In this document: piece by piece, positions 1 through 9,457 of the stretch
Layout: each line of letters begins with the position of its first letter
How positions within the stretch are numbered: position 1 is the stretch's first letter
From: Flavobacterium sp. KJJ
Lineage (GTDB): Bacteria > Bacteroidota > Bacteroidia > Flavobacteriales > Flavobacteriaceae
DNA: 64,000 bases
Direction: 5' to 3'
NCBI RefSeq assembly: GCF_000708595.2
Contig: NZ_JARP01000007.1
Location: 1-64,000, forward strand
The notes under the pieces: generated by a model
What the model saw: only the letters and a program-made list of their open reading frames with translations
Databases searched by the model: none
Told to the model about the DNA's origin: nothing
Translations under genes and position numbers: made by a program

Positions 1-738
1 CTAACATTGAATGCAGACGGAACGGTTAAAGTTGACGCTAATACACCGGCAGGAACTTATGAAGTTGAATACAGAATCTGTGAGGTAAATAATCCATCAA
101 ACTGTGATCAGGTTAAGAGTTATGTTTCGGTGACAGGCTCAGTCTTAGATTTAAAAGATGATACTGTGGCCTCGTCTATCGGAACAAACCAGCCTCAGAC
201 ATTATTAAACGTTTTAGCGAATGATACAAAAGACGGAAATGCAGTTAATTTATCAGAAGTAAATATTTCGGTAAGTACGGCAGATCCAAAAGGATATTTA
301 AGCCTAAATGCAGACGGTACAATTGAATTAAAAGCAAATGCTCCGGCAGGCGATTATGAGTTTGCCTATCAGGTGTGCGAAAAATTAAACCCGTCAAACT
401 GTGCGACAGCAGTGGTGAAAGTGACAGTCGGCGCTCCAATAATCGATGCAGTTACAGAAACAGCAGCGTCAGTAAACGGAACTATCGGAGGCACTACATC
501 AGTCTCATTAACAGCAAATGATACCTTAAACGGAAATCCGGTTGTGATCGGAACAAGCGCTGGACAGGTTACTTTAACATCAGTTAATGTCCCAGGTGGC
601 CTGACATTGAATGCAGACGGAACGGTTAAAGCTGATGCCGGTACACCGGCAGGAACGTATGAAGTTGAATACAGAATCTGCGAGGTAAATAACCCTTCCA
701 ACTGCGATCAGGTTAAGAGTTACATTGTAGTAACTGGC
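1..738 (+). repeat. 600-bp long-period tandem repeat inside the adhesin gene
   Basis: Bases 1-120 and 601-720 differ at only about 12 positions. The spacing is exactly 600 bp, which is 200 codons or two Ig-like repeats. The intervening repeat (about 139-430) belongs to a second subtype that recurs at about 739-1030 with more divergence. So the array is an alternating A-B-A-B series, and its 5' part lies outside the window. Confidence 0.85.
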
Positions 739-2688
739 GGAATATTGCAAGCAAATGCAGATGTAGTTCTATCAGTTGTAGGAACAAATCAACCCAAAAC
801 GGTTATAAATGTTTTTGATAATGACACTAATAATGGATTGCCCGTTGTAGCAAACGAATTAAACCTTTCCATTGATACTCCAGATCCAACAGGATTCCTT
901 ACATTAAATTCAGACGGTACTGCAATTTTGGGAGCAAATGCGCCAGCAGGTACATATGAATTGATATATAAAATCTGTGAAAAGCTGAATCCGACAAATT
1001 GCAGTTCAGCTTCTATAAAAGTAACTGTAACCGCACCAACAATGACTGTAACTGCAACAAGTTACTGCTCAAATAATGTTCCGTATGTATCATATACCGT
1101 TACACCGGATAATTTTACACCAAATAATTTATTAACAGTAAAATGGATCGACAGTGCAAATAATGTAGTTGCAACTCAGACCAATTTACCACTAAATGGT
1201 ACTATTTTATGGCCAGGTGCAATTGTTGATGGAAATGGCACTGGTGTTGATTGGCCAGGATGGTTATTGACAAATGGCCAATGGATTGAAGGTGCTGACG
1301 GATTTGAAAATACCAGAACAGGAGTTACGATGGAATTTTCATTAAACCCTACTGTAAATGTTGCCGTAAATTACCCGACAGCAACGCCACAATGTAATTC
1401 AAGACCAACTTTTGCTATCAAAGCCAATAATGATACCGCAGGGCCAATAGACACTAATAAAGGAATAAGTACATCATTAAATATATATGATAATGATACT
1501 TTAAACGGAGTTTCTATAAATCCAGCAAATGCTGTTTTAAGTACTGTTGTTCCAAATGCTAACTTGATTTTGAATGCCAACGGTTCGGTTGATGTGAAAT
1601 CAGGAACAGTATCAGGAATTTACCAGTTAACATACCAAATCTGCGATGCTTCAAATTCGTCAAATTGCAGTCAGGCAGTTGTAAAAGTTACCGTAGTCAA
1701 CACTGTATCTTCTCAGCCAACAGTGATTATTACAAAAGATGATTTGGGAGCAAATGTAGATGGAATTAACGGAGAACTTGAGTTTATTAATGTTTTAGCG
1801 AATGATGTTTTAAATGGGTTACCAATTAATCCAGCAAATGTTGTAATTGCTAATACTCCACAAAGTCCTTATTTTGAATTTAATTCAGACGGAACTGTAA
1901 ATGTTAAACCAAATACACCTGGAGGAAATTATGCATTAATATACCAAGTTTGTGAAAAAGCAAATTCATCTATGTGCAGTACAGCAACATTAAATGTATT
2001 TGTTGAGGTTCCTAATATTGCCATTATAAAAACTGCTGTTTTTAATGACGAAAATGCAAGTGGATTTGCAAATGCAGGAGAAACTATTACATATAAATTT
2101 AAAGTAACAAATACCGGTAACGTTCCATTAAAAAATATTAAGATTTCTGATCCTTTGCCAGGAGTAGTAGTTTCTGGGCAGCCAATTACTTTAGAACCGG
2201 GCGAATCAGATGAAAATACCTTTACAGCTCAATATAAAATAACTCAAGATGATATTAATCGAGGCAGTGTAAGCAATCAGGCGACTGTATCTGGTTCAAG
2301 TGAAAAAGGAATTACTGTTGATGATAAATCTGATGATGCAAGTAACGGAGGAGATAATCCAACGGTATTGAACTTAAACGGCTGTCAGATAAAAGTCATG
2401 AATTCTTTCTCTCCAAATGGAGATTCTAAAAACGCAAGATTCTACATTCAAGGATTGGAATGTTATCCTGACAATACGGTTGAAATTTATAACCGTTGGG
2501 GAGTTCTGGTATTTGACATTGATCATTATAATAATGAAGATCGAGTTTTTGTGGGAATCTCAGCAGGACGAGCAACCGTAAAACAATCAGACGGACTTCC
2601 GGTTGGAACGTATTTCTATATCCTTAAATATAGAGATAGTGATTCAAATCAGCATGAAATGTCCGGTTACGTTTATATCAATAAATAA
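1..2688 (+). CDS. T9SS type B sorted repeat adhesin, 3' part (5' end outside window)
   Basis: The frame is open to the left edge, so this is the C-terminal part (about 895 residues) of a larger cell-surface protein. It is built of Ig-like repeats of about 100 residues. Each has an NVLANDT-like strand, an LNADGT turn, and a paired-cysteine motif of the form Y-x-[IV]-C-E-x-x-N-P-S-N-C. Five complete repeats plus one partial are visible, interrupted at about residues 345-470 by a Trp/Gly-rich segment without the motif. A DUF11-like domain (ITYKFKVTNTGNVPL) follows at about 675-785. The last ~95 residues, starting near NSFSPNGD with EIYNRWGVLVF and ending GYVYINK, match the gliding-motility-associated type B sorting domain. 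Known: such domains direct export by the type IX system with a PorP/SprF-like partner, and one lies just downstream. Inference: a secreted or surface-attached adhesin. The ligand is unknown. Confidence 0.9.
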   Translation, partial: LTLNADGTVKVDANTPAGTYEVEYRICEVNNPSNCDQVKSYVSVTGSVLDLKDDTVASSIGTNQPQTLLNVLANDTKDGNAVNLSEVNISVSTADPKGYLSLNADGTIELKANAPAGDYEFAYQVCEKLNPSNCATAVVKVTVGAPIIDAVTETAASVNGTIGGTTSVSLTANDTLNGNPVVIGTSAGQVTLTSVNVPGGLTLNADGTVKADAGTPAGTYEVEYRICEVNNPSNCDQVKSYIVVTGGILQANADVVLSVVGTNQPKTVINVFDNDTNNGLPVVANELNLSIDTPDPTGFLTLNSDGTAILGANAPAGTYELIYKICEKLNPTNCSSASIKVTVTAPTMTVTATSYCSNNVPYVSYTVTPDNFTPNNLLTVKWIDSANNVVATQTNLPLNGTILWPGAIVDGNGTGVDWPGWLLTNGQWIEGADGFENTRTGVTMEFSLNPTVNVAVNYPTATPQCNSRPTFAIKANNDTAGPIDTNKGISTSLNIYDNDTLNGVSINPANAVLSTVVPNANLILNANGSVDVKSGTVSGIYQLTYQICDASNSSNCSQAVVKVTVVNTVSSQPTVIITKDDLGANVDGINGELEFINVLANDVLNGLPINPANVVIANTPQSPYFEFNSDGTVNVKPNTPGGNYALIYQVCEKANSSMCSTATLNVFVEVPNIAIIKTAVFNDENASGFANAGETITYKFKVTNTGNVPLKNIKISDPLPGVVVSGQPITLEPGESDENTFTAQYKITQDDINRGSVSNQATVSGSSEKGITVDDKSDDASNGGDNPTVLNLNGCQIKVMNSFSPNGDSKNARFYIQGLECYPDNTVEIYNRWGVLVFDIDHYNNEDRVFVGISAGRATVKQSDGLPVGTYFYILKYRDSDSNQHEMSGYVYINK

Positions 2689-2699
2689 AAAAATGATAG

Positions 2700-2727
2700 A
2701 CGGTTTAGTTTCAACTAGACCGTTTTT
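2700..2727 (+). terminator. Rho-independent terminator after the adhesin gene
   Basis: ACGGTTTAGTT pairs with AACTAGACCGT (one G-U pair) and is followed by a T run. It lies between the adhesin and the PorP-like gene, so it may attenuate rather than separate them. Confidence 0.6.
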
Positions 2728-2739
2728 AAAGCTTATTAA

Positions 2740-3645
2740 ATGAAGAGATTAATTTTAGTTTTTATGTTTTTTTCGGTTGTGTGTTCGGCGCAACAAGATG
2801 CTCAGTATTCTCAATACATGTATAATACAATTTCAGTCAATCCGGCTTATGCGGGTTCACGAGGTGTATTAAGTGTTTTTGGGTTATACCGTACACAATG
2901 GATTGGGCTTGATGGAGCACCAGAAACCAGTACTTTTTCAATCAATACGCCTTTAAATAATAGTAAATTAGGATTGGGTGTCTCTTTAGTAAACGATAAA
3001 ATCGGACCCACTAACGAGAATAATTTATCGGCAGATTTATCATATAGTATTCCAACTTCTGAAACTTTTAAACTCTCTTTCGGAATAAAAGCTTCTGCAA
3101 ATATTTTTAATCTTGATGTGAGTAAATTAAGTTATGAAAATCAAGATGATCCTCAATTTCAAAATTTAAAAAATAGAATTACACCAAATGTTGGAGCAGG
3201 AGTTTATTGGCATTCAGACAGAGCTTATTTAGGATTATCTATTCCTAATTTTATCGAAACAAATCGTTACGATGACAATGATACGGCTATTTTCAAAGAA
3301 AAAATAAACTATTATTTTATGGCGGGTTATGTTTTTGATATCAATTATGATGTTAAATTCAAACCTGCATTGTTGACAAAAATGGTTCAAGGCGCTCCTT
3401 TACAGGTTGACGTTTCGGGCAATTTTATGTTTTATGACAAGTTTACGCTTGGTGTTGCTTATCGCTGGAGTGCTTCATTAAGTGCTATGGCAGGATTTCA
3501 AATTTCAGACGGTTTGTATCTAGGATACGGTTATGATCACGAAACAACGAATTTAAGAAAATACAATTCTGGATCGCATGAAATTTTCCTTCGTTTCGAG
3601 TTTTTCAATAATTATAATAAAATGACATCCCCAAGATTCTTCTAA
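2740..3645 (+). CDS. PorP/SprF family type IX secretion membrane protein
   Basis: This 301-residue protein begins with a signal peptide ending VCSAQ, followed by the family hallmark QDAQYSQYMYN and NPAYAGSRG near residues 19-42. The rest is alternating beta-strand sequence with YRTQW and repeated glycine-rich strands up to a C-terminal aromatic residue, as expected of an outer-membrane barrel. Length is normal for the family. Known: SprF of F. johnsoniae is needed for secretion and surface placement of the type B adhesin SprB, and each such adhesin tends to have its own PorP/SprF partner next door. Here the gene lies 51 bp behind a type B adhesin and 11 bp before a PorE-like gene, so it is inferred to be the partner of that adhesin. 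Confidence 0.92.
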   Translation: MKRLILVFMFFSVVCSAQQDAQYSQYMYNTISVNPAYAGSRGVLSVFGLYRTQWIGLDGAPETSTFSINTPLNNSKLGLGVSLVNDKIGPTNENNLSADLSYSIPTSETFKLSFGIKASANIFNLDVSKLSYENQDDPQFQNLKNRITPNVGAGVYWHSDRAYLGLSIPNFIETNRYDDNDTAIFKEKINYYFMAGYVFDINYDVKFKPALLTKMVQGAPLQVDVSGNFMFYDKFTLGVAYRWSASLSAMAGFQISDGLYLGYGYDHETTNLRKYNSGSHEIFLRFEFFNNYNKMTSPRFF

Positions 3646-3656
3646 TTAAACCTACT

Positions 3657-5657
3657 ATGAGAATTAAAAATTTAAGCTATGCCGTTTTGTTTCTATGTAT
3701 TTTTTTCAAAACAAACGCTCAAACAATTAATACAAATTACGCAGATAAAAAATATGATGAATACGCTTACGCGGATGCTATAAAAGCTTATGAAAACATT
3801 GTAAAAAAAGGTGTAAAGGATGAGAAAATTGTACAGCGATTAGGAAATTCATATTACTTTATTGGAGAATTAACTGAAGCTGTAAAATGGTATGATGAAT
3901 TGTTTTTAATAAATGAAAACCAAGAATCTGAATATTTATACCGATATGCCCAATGTTTAAAATCAGCAGGAAACTATCGCAAGGCAGATGAGGTTTTAGA
4001 GAAATTCAATCAAAAAGCAGGTTTAGAAAAAAGAGCAGCTTTAGTACGAAATGATAAAAATTATTTAGAAGAAATAAAATCAAATTCTGGTCGATTTGAA
4101 GTTGCCGATGCCGGAGTTAATTCTCCTTATTCAGATTACGGAAGCGTTATTTATGATAACAAAATAGTTTTTACTTCGGCTAGAGATACTGGCGGAGTGG
4201 CAAAAAACAATTTTAAATGGACAAATAAATCGTTTTCAAAATTATACAAGGCTGTATTAATGCCTGACGGAAGTGTTGGGAATCCAGAACTTTTTCAGAA
4301 AAAAGAAAATACAAAATTCAATGAGTCAACTCCTATTTTTACAAAAGATGGCAGAACAATGTATTTTACACGAAATAATTTTATTGATGGAAAAAGAGGA
4401 AGAAGCGAAAATAAAGTAACGCTTTTAAAATTATACAAAGCAGAATTGGTTGAAGACGAATGGATAAATATAAAAGAGCTTCCGTTTAACAGCGATCAAT
4501 ACAGTACGGCCCATCCTGCGTTAAGTCTGGATGAAAAAACATTGTATTTTGCGTCAGATATGCCAGGAACTTTAGGGCAGTCTGATTTATATAAAGTAAC
4601 TATAAATGAAGATGGCAGTTTTGGAGAACCAAAGAATTTAGGCCCTTCAATTAATACTGAAGGAAGAGAAACTTTTCCTTTTATTTCAGGAGATAACGAA
4701 CTTTATTTTGCAACTGACGGGCGTCCAGGATTGGGCGGGCTTGATATTTTTGTTTCAAAAATAAACAGCGATGGCACTTTAGATGATATACAGAACGTAG
4801 GCGAGCCAATAAATAGCAAGCAAGATGATTTTGGATTTACTATTGACAGTAAAAACAGAAACGGATTTTTTTCTTCTAATAGAGAAAGCGGTCACGGTTT
4901 AGATGATATTTATCGCTTTACAGAAACCAGAAGATTAATTTGTGAACAAGACTTGATGGGAACTGTAACTGATGCTGAATCAAAAGAAGCAATAGCAAAT
5001 ACATCTCTAACTTTGTTTGATGAAAATTTCAATTTAGTTTTGAATGTTTTGTCAGATGAAAATGGAAATTATTTGTTTCCGAAGGTAAAATGCGGTAAAA
5101 AATATGCAATAAGAACTGCTAAAGATGATTACGGAGTAAAACAAATTTCAATTGCAATAAAGAGAGAAACAGGAAAAACAGTTTTGCCAATTTCTATTGA
5201 AAAGAATTTTGTGCCCATGACCGCTAAAGTAATAGATGTTAAAAAAGTAACGATCGCGCCGGTGAAATTTGGTTCTATAAAAGTTGGAACAGATTTGGCT
5301 AAATTACTTCATATTCCAATGAACTTTTTTGATCTAGGCAAAGCAACTATCAAAAAAACATCTGAACCTCAATTGCTGAAATTAGTAGATGTTTTAAATC
5401 AATATCCAAATATAAAACTTGATATTCGTTCGCATACAGACAGTCGTCAATCGGCTTCAAATAATCAAATTCTTTCAGATAAAAGAGCACAATCAACTAA
5501 AGAATGGCTGGTTCAGAAAGGAATTGATGCAAACCGATTAAACGCGAAGGGTTATGGAGAAACGCGATTAGTAAATAAATGTGCCGATGGTGTAAAATGC
5601 ACAGAGAAAGAGCATCAGCAAAACAGAAGAAGTGAATTTATTATTACGAATATGTAA
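3657..5657 (+). CDS. PorE-like OmpA family protein (TPR, PD40 propeller, OmpA domain)
   Basis: The protein has 666 residues. A signal peptide ends near TNAQ (residue 22). TPR-like helices follow (about 25-130), then a WD40/PD40-like propeller (about 150-425) with repeats such as ALSLDEKTLYFASDMPG and DNELYFATDGRPG. A carboxypeptidase-regulatory-like fold comes next (about 435-520), and a C-terminal OmpA peptidoglycan-binding domain (about 550-666) contains NFFDLGKATI and DIRSHTDSR. This domain order is that of PorE and of the OmpA-type proteins encoded beside SprF/SprB in F. johnsoniae. It probably sits in the periplasm and ties the PorP/SprF-adhesin assembly to peptidoglycan. It starts 11 bp after the PorP-like gene and so is probably cotranscribed with it. 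Confidence 0.88.
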   Translation: MRIKNLSYAVLFLCIFFKTNAQTINTNYADKKYDEYAYADAIKAYENIVKKGVKDEKIVQRLGNSYYFIGELTEAVKWYDELFLINENQESEYLYRYAQCLKSAGNYRKADEVLEKFNQKAGLEKRAALVRNDKNYLEEIKSNSGRFEVADAGVNSPYSDYGSVIYDNKIVFTSARDTGGVAKNNFKWTNKSFSKLYKAVLMPDGSVGNPELFQKKENTKFNESTPIFTKDGRTMYFTRNNFIDGKRGRSENKVTLLKLYKAELVEDEWINIKELPFNSDQYSTAHPALSLDEKTLYFASDMPGTLGQSDLYKVTINEDGSFGEPKNLGPSINTEGRETFPFISGDNELYFATDGRPGLGGLDIFVSKINSDGTLDDIQNVGEPINSKQDDFGFTIDSKNRNGFFSSNRESGHGLDDIYRFTETRRLICEQDLMGTVTDAESKEAIANTSLTLFDENFNLVLNVLSDENGNYLFPKVKCGKKYAIRTAKDDYGVKQISIAIKRETGKTVLPISIEKNFVPMTAKVIDVKKVTIAPVKFGSIKVGTDLAKLLHIPMNFFDLGKATIKKTSEPQLLKLVDVLNQYPNIKLDIRSHTDSRQSASNNQILSDKRAQSTKEWLVQKGIDANRLNAKGYGETRLVNKCADGVKCTEKEHQQNRRSEFIITNM

Positions 5658-5673
5658 AATAGATCTAAAACAT

Positions 5674-5707
5674 AAAAAGCCTTTTCTAAATTTAGAAAAG
5701 GCTTTTT
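5674..5707 (+). terminator. Terminator of the PorP/PorE-like operon
   Basis: An almost perfect 17-bp inverted repeat (AAAAAGCCTTTTCTAAA with its complement) ends in a T run 16 bp after the stop codon. Confidence 0.85.
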
Positions 5708-5908
5708 TGTTAAAGTGGTGATAATCAAAATTGATGATTTATTCACAAAAAAAACCTATAAATCATTCCTTTATTTATGAGAAAATTTTGATTTTTTTAA
5801 ATTTCATGTATTATGTTTAAAATGAATCAATTAACTTTTAAAAAATCGATTTCGCTGTAATTTATATACATTTCTTTTTTAACTTTATAGTTCTAAAATT
5901 TTTCAGAT

Positions 5909-6334
5909 ATGACTGTAAATCAAATACTAAACGCAAAAGGGAAAAATGTTTATTCGGTGCTTTCAACAACAACCGTATATGAAGCGTTGAAAGTAATGGG
6001 AGAAAAAAACATTGGGGCTATCCTCGTGATTGATGGAACCGACTTAAAAGGAATATTGTCTGAAAGAGATTATGCTCGAAAAATCGTTTTAAAAGACAAG
6101 TCATCAAAAGAGACTTTTGTACATGAAATTATGGAAAGCAACGTTTTTTCAGTAAACCTTTCAAACAATATCGAAGATTGTATGGAGCTGATGAGTACAA
6201 AGAGAATCCGACATTTACCAGTTTTAGAAGATGGAACTGTTGTTGGAATAATCTCGATCAGCGATGTTGTAAAAGCAATTATAGAAATTCAAAAAGATAC
6301 CATAAATCATTTAAACTCTTATATTTCGCAGTAA
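5909..6334 (+). CDS. CBS domain pair protein
   Basis: This 141-residue cytosolic protein is almost entirely two CBS domains (about 8-62 and 75-135). Signs are GAILVIDGTDLKGILSERD in the first and IRHLPVLEDGTVVGIISISD in the second, both ending in the usual D-V/Y segment. Stand-alone CBS pairs bind adenine nucleotides and often act as energy sensors for a partner enzyme or channel. The partner cannot be read from the sequence. The gene is monocistronic, between two terminators. A second, larger CBS protein is encoded at 54068-54727. Confidence 0.85.
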   Translation: MTVNQILNAKGKNVYSVLSTTTVYEALKVMGEKNIGAILVIDGTDLKGILSERDYARKIVLKDKSSKETFVHEIMESNVFSVNLSNNIEDCMELMSTKRIRHLPVLEDGTVVGIISISDVVKAIIEIQKDTINHLNSYISQ

Positions 6335-6360
6335 AATAGTTCTTAAAAATATACTTTTAA

Positions 6361-6390
6361 AAATAGTCCAAATAACAGTGGACTATTTTT
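6361..6390 (+). terminator. Terminator after the CBS gene
   Basis: AAATAGTCCA pairs with TGGACTATTT around an 8-base loop, followed by a run of nine T. Confidence 0.85.
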
Positions 6391-6460
6391 TTTTGATCGC
6401 TAAATATTTTATTTTAAGAAAAGAAAGCCATAAAAAGACGCCTTTTTAAACCAAGACTTA

Positions 6461-6468
6461 TATCTTTG
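6461..6468 (+). promoter_or_regulatory. -7 promoter element of maeB
   Basis: TATCTTTG matches the Bacteroidota -7 consensus TAnnTTTG and lies 26 bp before the maeB ATG. No clear -33 TTG is visible. Confidence 0.5.
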
Positions 6469-6494
6469 TAAGCTAGAATAAAAGCTAAAAAATA

Positions 6495-8786
6495 ATGAAC
6501 AAAGAGAGTAAAAGAAGAGACGCGTTACTGTACCATTCAGAGCCAACTCCAGGAAAAATTCAGGTAGTTCCAACAAAAAAATATGCAACCCAAAGAGATT
6601 TATCTTTGGCTTATTCGCCAGGTGTTGCTGAGCCATGTTTAGAAATTGCAGCAAACGTCGATGACGTTTATAAATATACAGCAAAAGGAAATTTAGTTGC
6701 CGTTATATCAAACGGTACAGCTGTTTTAGGACTTGGGGATATTGGCCCAGAAGCTTCTAAACCAGTTATGGAAGGAAAAGGTTTGTTGTTTAAAATTTTC
6801 TCTGATATCGATGTTTTTGATATCGAAATCGGAACAAAAGATATAGAAGAATTTATTCAGACCGTAAAAAATATTGCCCCAACTTTTGGAGGAATAAATC
6901 TAGAAGATATTAAAGCGCCAGAATCTTTTGAAATTGAAAGAAGACTGGTTGAAGAATTAGATATTCCGGTAATGCACGATGATCAGCATGGTACTGCAAT
7001 CATTTCATCTGCAGCATTGATTAATGCACTTGAATTAGCAGGAAAAAAAGCTGAAGACGTAAAAATGGTAGTTTCTGGCGCAGGTTCGGCTGCAATAGCT
7101 TGTACTGATTTGTATGTTTTATTAGGTGTAAAAGTAGAGAATATTTTAATGTATAACAGTAAAGGACTTTTAACAAAAGATAATCCTTCACTATCAGAAT
7201 TACAATTAAAATATGCTGTAGATGGCCCTAAAATTGAGTTAGCTGAAGCTGTAAAAGGTGCAGATGTCTTTATCGGACTTTCTTCAGGAGATATTTTGTC
7301 GCCTGAAATGTTATTGGGAATGAAAGATAATCCGATTGTTTTTGCAATGGCAAATCCAAATCCGGAAATCGATTATAATTTAGCTACAGAAACTCGTAAA
7401 GACGTTATTATGGCTACAGGACGTTCAGATTTTCCTAATCAGGTAAATAACGTTTTAGGTTTTCCTTATATTTTTAGAGGAGCTTTAGATGTTAGAGCGA
7501 CTAAAATTAACGAAGACATGAAAATGGCAGCTGTAAAAGCTTTAGCTATTTTAGCAAAAGAGCCAGTTCCAGAACAAGTTAACGTAGCTTATGGTGCAAC
7601 GAAATTAGGTTTCGGAAGAGATTATATTATCCCAAAACCATTTGATCCTAGATTAATTACTGTAGTAGCGCCGGCTGTTGCAAAAGCAGCAATGGAATCT
7701 GGAGTTGCTAAAAATCCTATTACTGACTGGGCCGCATATGAAGATGCGCTTCGCGAACGTATGGGTAATGATAATAAAATGGTGCGTTTGATTACAAATC
7801 GTGCTAAATTAGATCCTAAACGAATTGTTTTTGCAGAAGCAGACCAATTAAACGTTTTAAAAGCAGCTCAAATTGTTTATGAAGATGGTATCGGTTTTCC
7901 AATTCTATTAGGAAATAAAGACGTAATTCTAGAGCTTAAAGCTGAACTAGGTTTTGATGCCGAAATTGAAATCATTGATCCTAAAACTACTCAAGAAGAG
8001 GCAAGAAGAAATAGATTTGCTACTTCATATTGGGAAACAAGAGAAAGAAGAGGTGTTTCTTTACTTGACGCTCAAAAATACATGCGTGAAAGAAATTATT
8101 TCGCAGCAATGATGGTAAACGAAGGTGAAGCAGATGCTTTGGTAACAGGTCATACAAGAAGTTACCCTACCGTAGTAAAACCAATGTTGCAGTTAATTGA
8201 TAAAGCACAAGGAGCTTCTCTTGTAGCAACAGCAAATATGATGCTGACTTCAAGAGGACCAATGTTTTTATCGGATACTGCTATAAATATCAATCCATCT
8301 TCAGAGGACTTGGTGAATATTGCAATCATGACTGCTAAAACAGCTAAAATGTTTGGAATTGAGCCTGTTATTGCGATGGTTTCATATTCAAATTTCGGAT
8401 CATCAACACATCAAAATGCTTCAAAAGTAAGAGATGCAGTTGCATATTTGCATAAAAATCATCCTGATATGATTGTTGATGGAGAAATTCAAGCTGACTT
8501 TGCATTAAATCCAGAGATGCTTCAAGAAAAATTCCCTTTCTCTAAATTAGCAGGTAAAAAAGTAAATACTTTGGTTTTCCCTAACTTAGAATCAGCAAAT
8601 ATTACATATAAATTATTGAAAGAATTGTACAAGGTAAATTCTATAGGTCCTATCATGATGGGTATGGGTAAACCAGTGCATATTTTCCAATTAGGTGCAA
8701 GTGTTGAAGAGATGGTAAATATGGCTGCAATCGCAGTTATTGATGCTCAGGAGAAAGAAAATAAAAAGAATAAATTAGCTAAATAG
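6495..8786 (+). CDS. maeB: NADP-dependent malic enzyme with phosphotransacetylase-like tail
   Basis: At 763 residues this has the length of the fused MaeB class. The N-terminal malic enzyme part (about 1-430) carries SLAYSPGVAEPC, VISNGTAVLGLGDIG and the Rossmann loop VVSGAGSAAIAC. The C-terminal third (about 430-755) resembles phosphate acetyltransferase (ADALVTGHTRSYP, GMGKPVHIFQLG) and in known MaeB proteins serves in acetyl-CoA regulation rather than catalysis. Reaction: oxidative decarboxylation of malate to pyruvate, giving NADPH. The ATG at 6495 follows a good -7 element. ruvA lies 66 bp downstream with its own -7 element. Confidence 0.95.
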   Translation: MNKESKRRDALLYHSEPTPGKIQVVPTKKYATQRDLSLAYSPGVAEPCLEIAANVDDVYKYTAKGNLVAVISNGTAVLGLGDIGPEASKPVMEGKGLLFKIFSDIDVFDIEIGTKDIEEFIQTVKNIAPTFGGINLEDIKAPESFEIERRLVEELDIPVMHDDQHGTAIISSAALINALELAGKKAEDVKMVVSGAGSAAIACTDLYVLLGVKVENILMYNSKGLLTKDNPSLSELQLKYAVDGPKIELAEAVKGADVFIGLSSGDILSPEMLLGMKDNPIVFAMANPNPEIDYNLATETRKDVIMATGRSDFPNQVNNVLGFPYIFRGALDVRATKINEDMKMAAVKALAILAKEPVPEQVNVAYGATKLGFGRDYIIPKPFDPRLITVVAPAVAKAAMESGVAKNPITDWAAYEDALRERMGNDNKMVRLITNRAKLDPKRIVFAEADQLNVLKAAQIVYEDGIGFPILLGNKDVILELKAELGFDAEIEIIDPKTTQEEARRNRFATSYWETRERRGVSLLDAQKYMRERNYFAAMMVNEGEADALVTGHTRSYPTVVKPMLQLIDKAQGASLVATANMMLTSRGPMFLSDTAININPSSEDLVNIAIMTAKTAKMFGIEPVIAMVSYSNFGSSTHQNASKVRDAVAYLHKNHPDMIVDGEIQADFALNPEMLQEKFPFSKLAGKKVNTLVFPNLESANITYKLLKELYKVNSIGPIMMGMGKPVHIFQLGASVEEMVNMAAIAVIDAQEKENKKNKLAK

Positions 8787-8826
8787 TCGATATAATAAGG
8801 ATCGAATAATATTGTCCTATTTTTAT

Positions 8827-8834
8827 TATATTTG
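8827..8834 (+). promoter_or_regulatory. -7 promoter element of ruvA
   Basis: TATATTTG matches TAnnTTTG and lies 18 bp before the chosen ruvA start, which supports that start over an upstream in-frame TTG that overlaps the element. Confidence 0.5.
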
Positions 8835-8852
8835 ATTACTATAAATTATACT

Positions 8853-9434
8853 ATGATAGCACATTTGCAGGGAAAATTAGTTGAAAAGAATCCTACAGAA
8901 GTTGTAATTGATTGCGGAGGTGTGGGATATCATGTAAATATATCATTACACACTTTTTCATTACTTCCTAATGCTGACTTTATAAAATTGTATACGCATC
9001 TTCTAATTAAAGAAGATGCGCATACTTTATTTGGTTTTGTCGAAAAATCAGAACGCGAAATATTTAGAATGCTGCTTTCAGTTTCGGGTATTGGAGCCAA
9101 TATCGCGCGTACTATGTTATCTTCAATAGAGCCAAGACAAATTATCAATGCTATTGCCTCTGGAGATGTTGGCGTGATACAATCTATTAAAGGTATTGGA
9201 AACAAAACAGCACAGAGAGTTATACTTGATTTGAAGGAAAAAGTGTTAAAGTTATACGATTTAGACGAAGTTTCAGTAGTTCAAAACAATACAAATCGAG
9301 ATGAAGCGTTATCTGCTTTGGAAGTTTTAGGTTTTGTTCGAAAAACTTCAGAAAAAGTAGTAGAAAAGATTGTAAAAGAGGATCCGGAAGCTACAGTAGA
9401 AGCAATCATAAAAAAAGCTTTAAAAAGCTTGTAA
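8853..9434 (+). CDS. ruvA: Holliday junction branch migration protein RuvA
   Basis: 193 residues, the normal RuvA length. The N-terminal OB fold starts MIAHLQGKLVEK and contains DCGGVGYHV. Two helix-hairpin-helix motifs follow (LLSVSGIGANIA near 72-83 and SIKGIGNKTAQRVI near 107-120). The C-terminal RuvB-binding domain covers about 147-193. RuvA holds four-way junctions as a tetramer and loads the RuvB motor. The start is ATG 8853; an in-frame TTG seven codons earlier overlaps the promoter element. The sprA ATG follows after 23 bp, so sprA may be cotranscribed. Confidence 0.95.
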   Translation: MIAHLQGKLVEKNPTEVVIDCGGVGYHVNISLHTFSLLPNADFIKLYTHLLIKEDAHTLFGFVEKSEREIFRMLLSVSGIGANIARTMLSSIEPRQIINAIASGDVGVIQSIKGIGNKTAQRVILDLKEKVLKLYDLDEVSVVQNNTNRDEALSALEVLGFVRKTSEKVVEKIVKEDPEATVEAIIKKALKSL

Positions 9435-9457
9435 CTCAACTAACATAAACGAATTGT

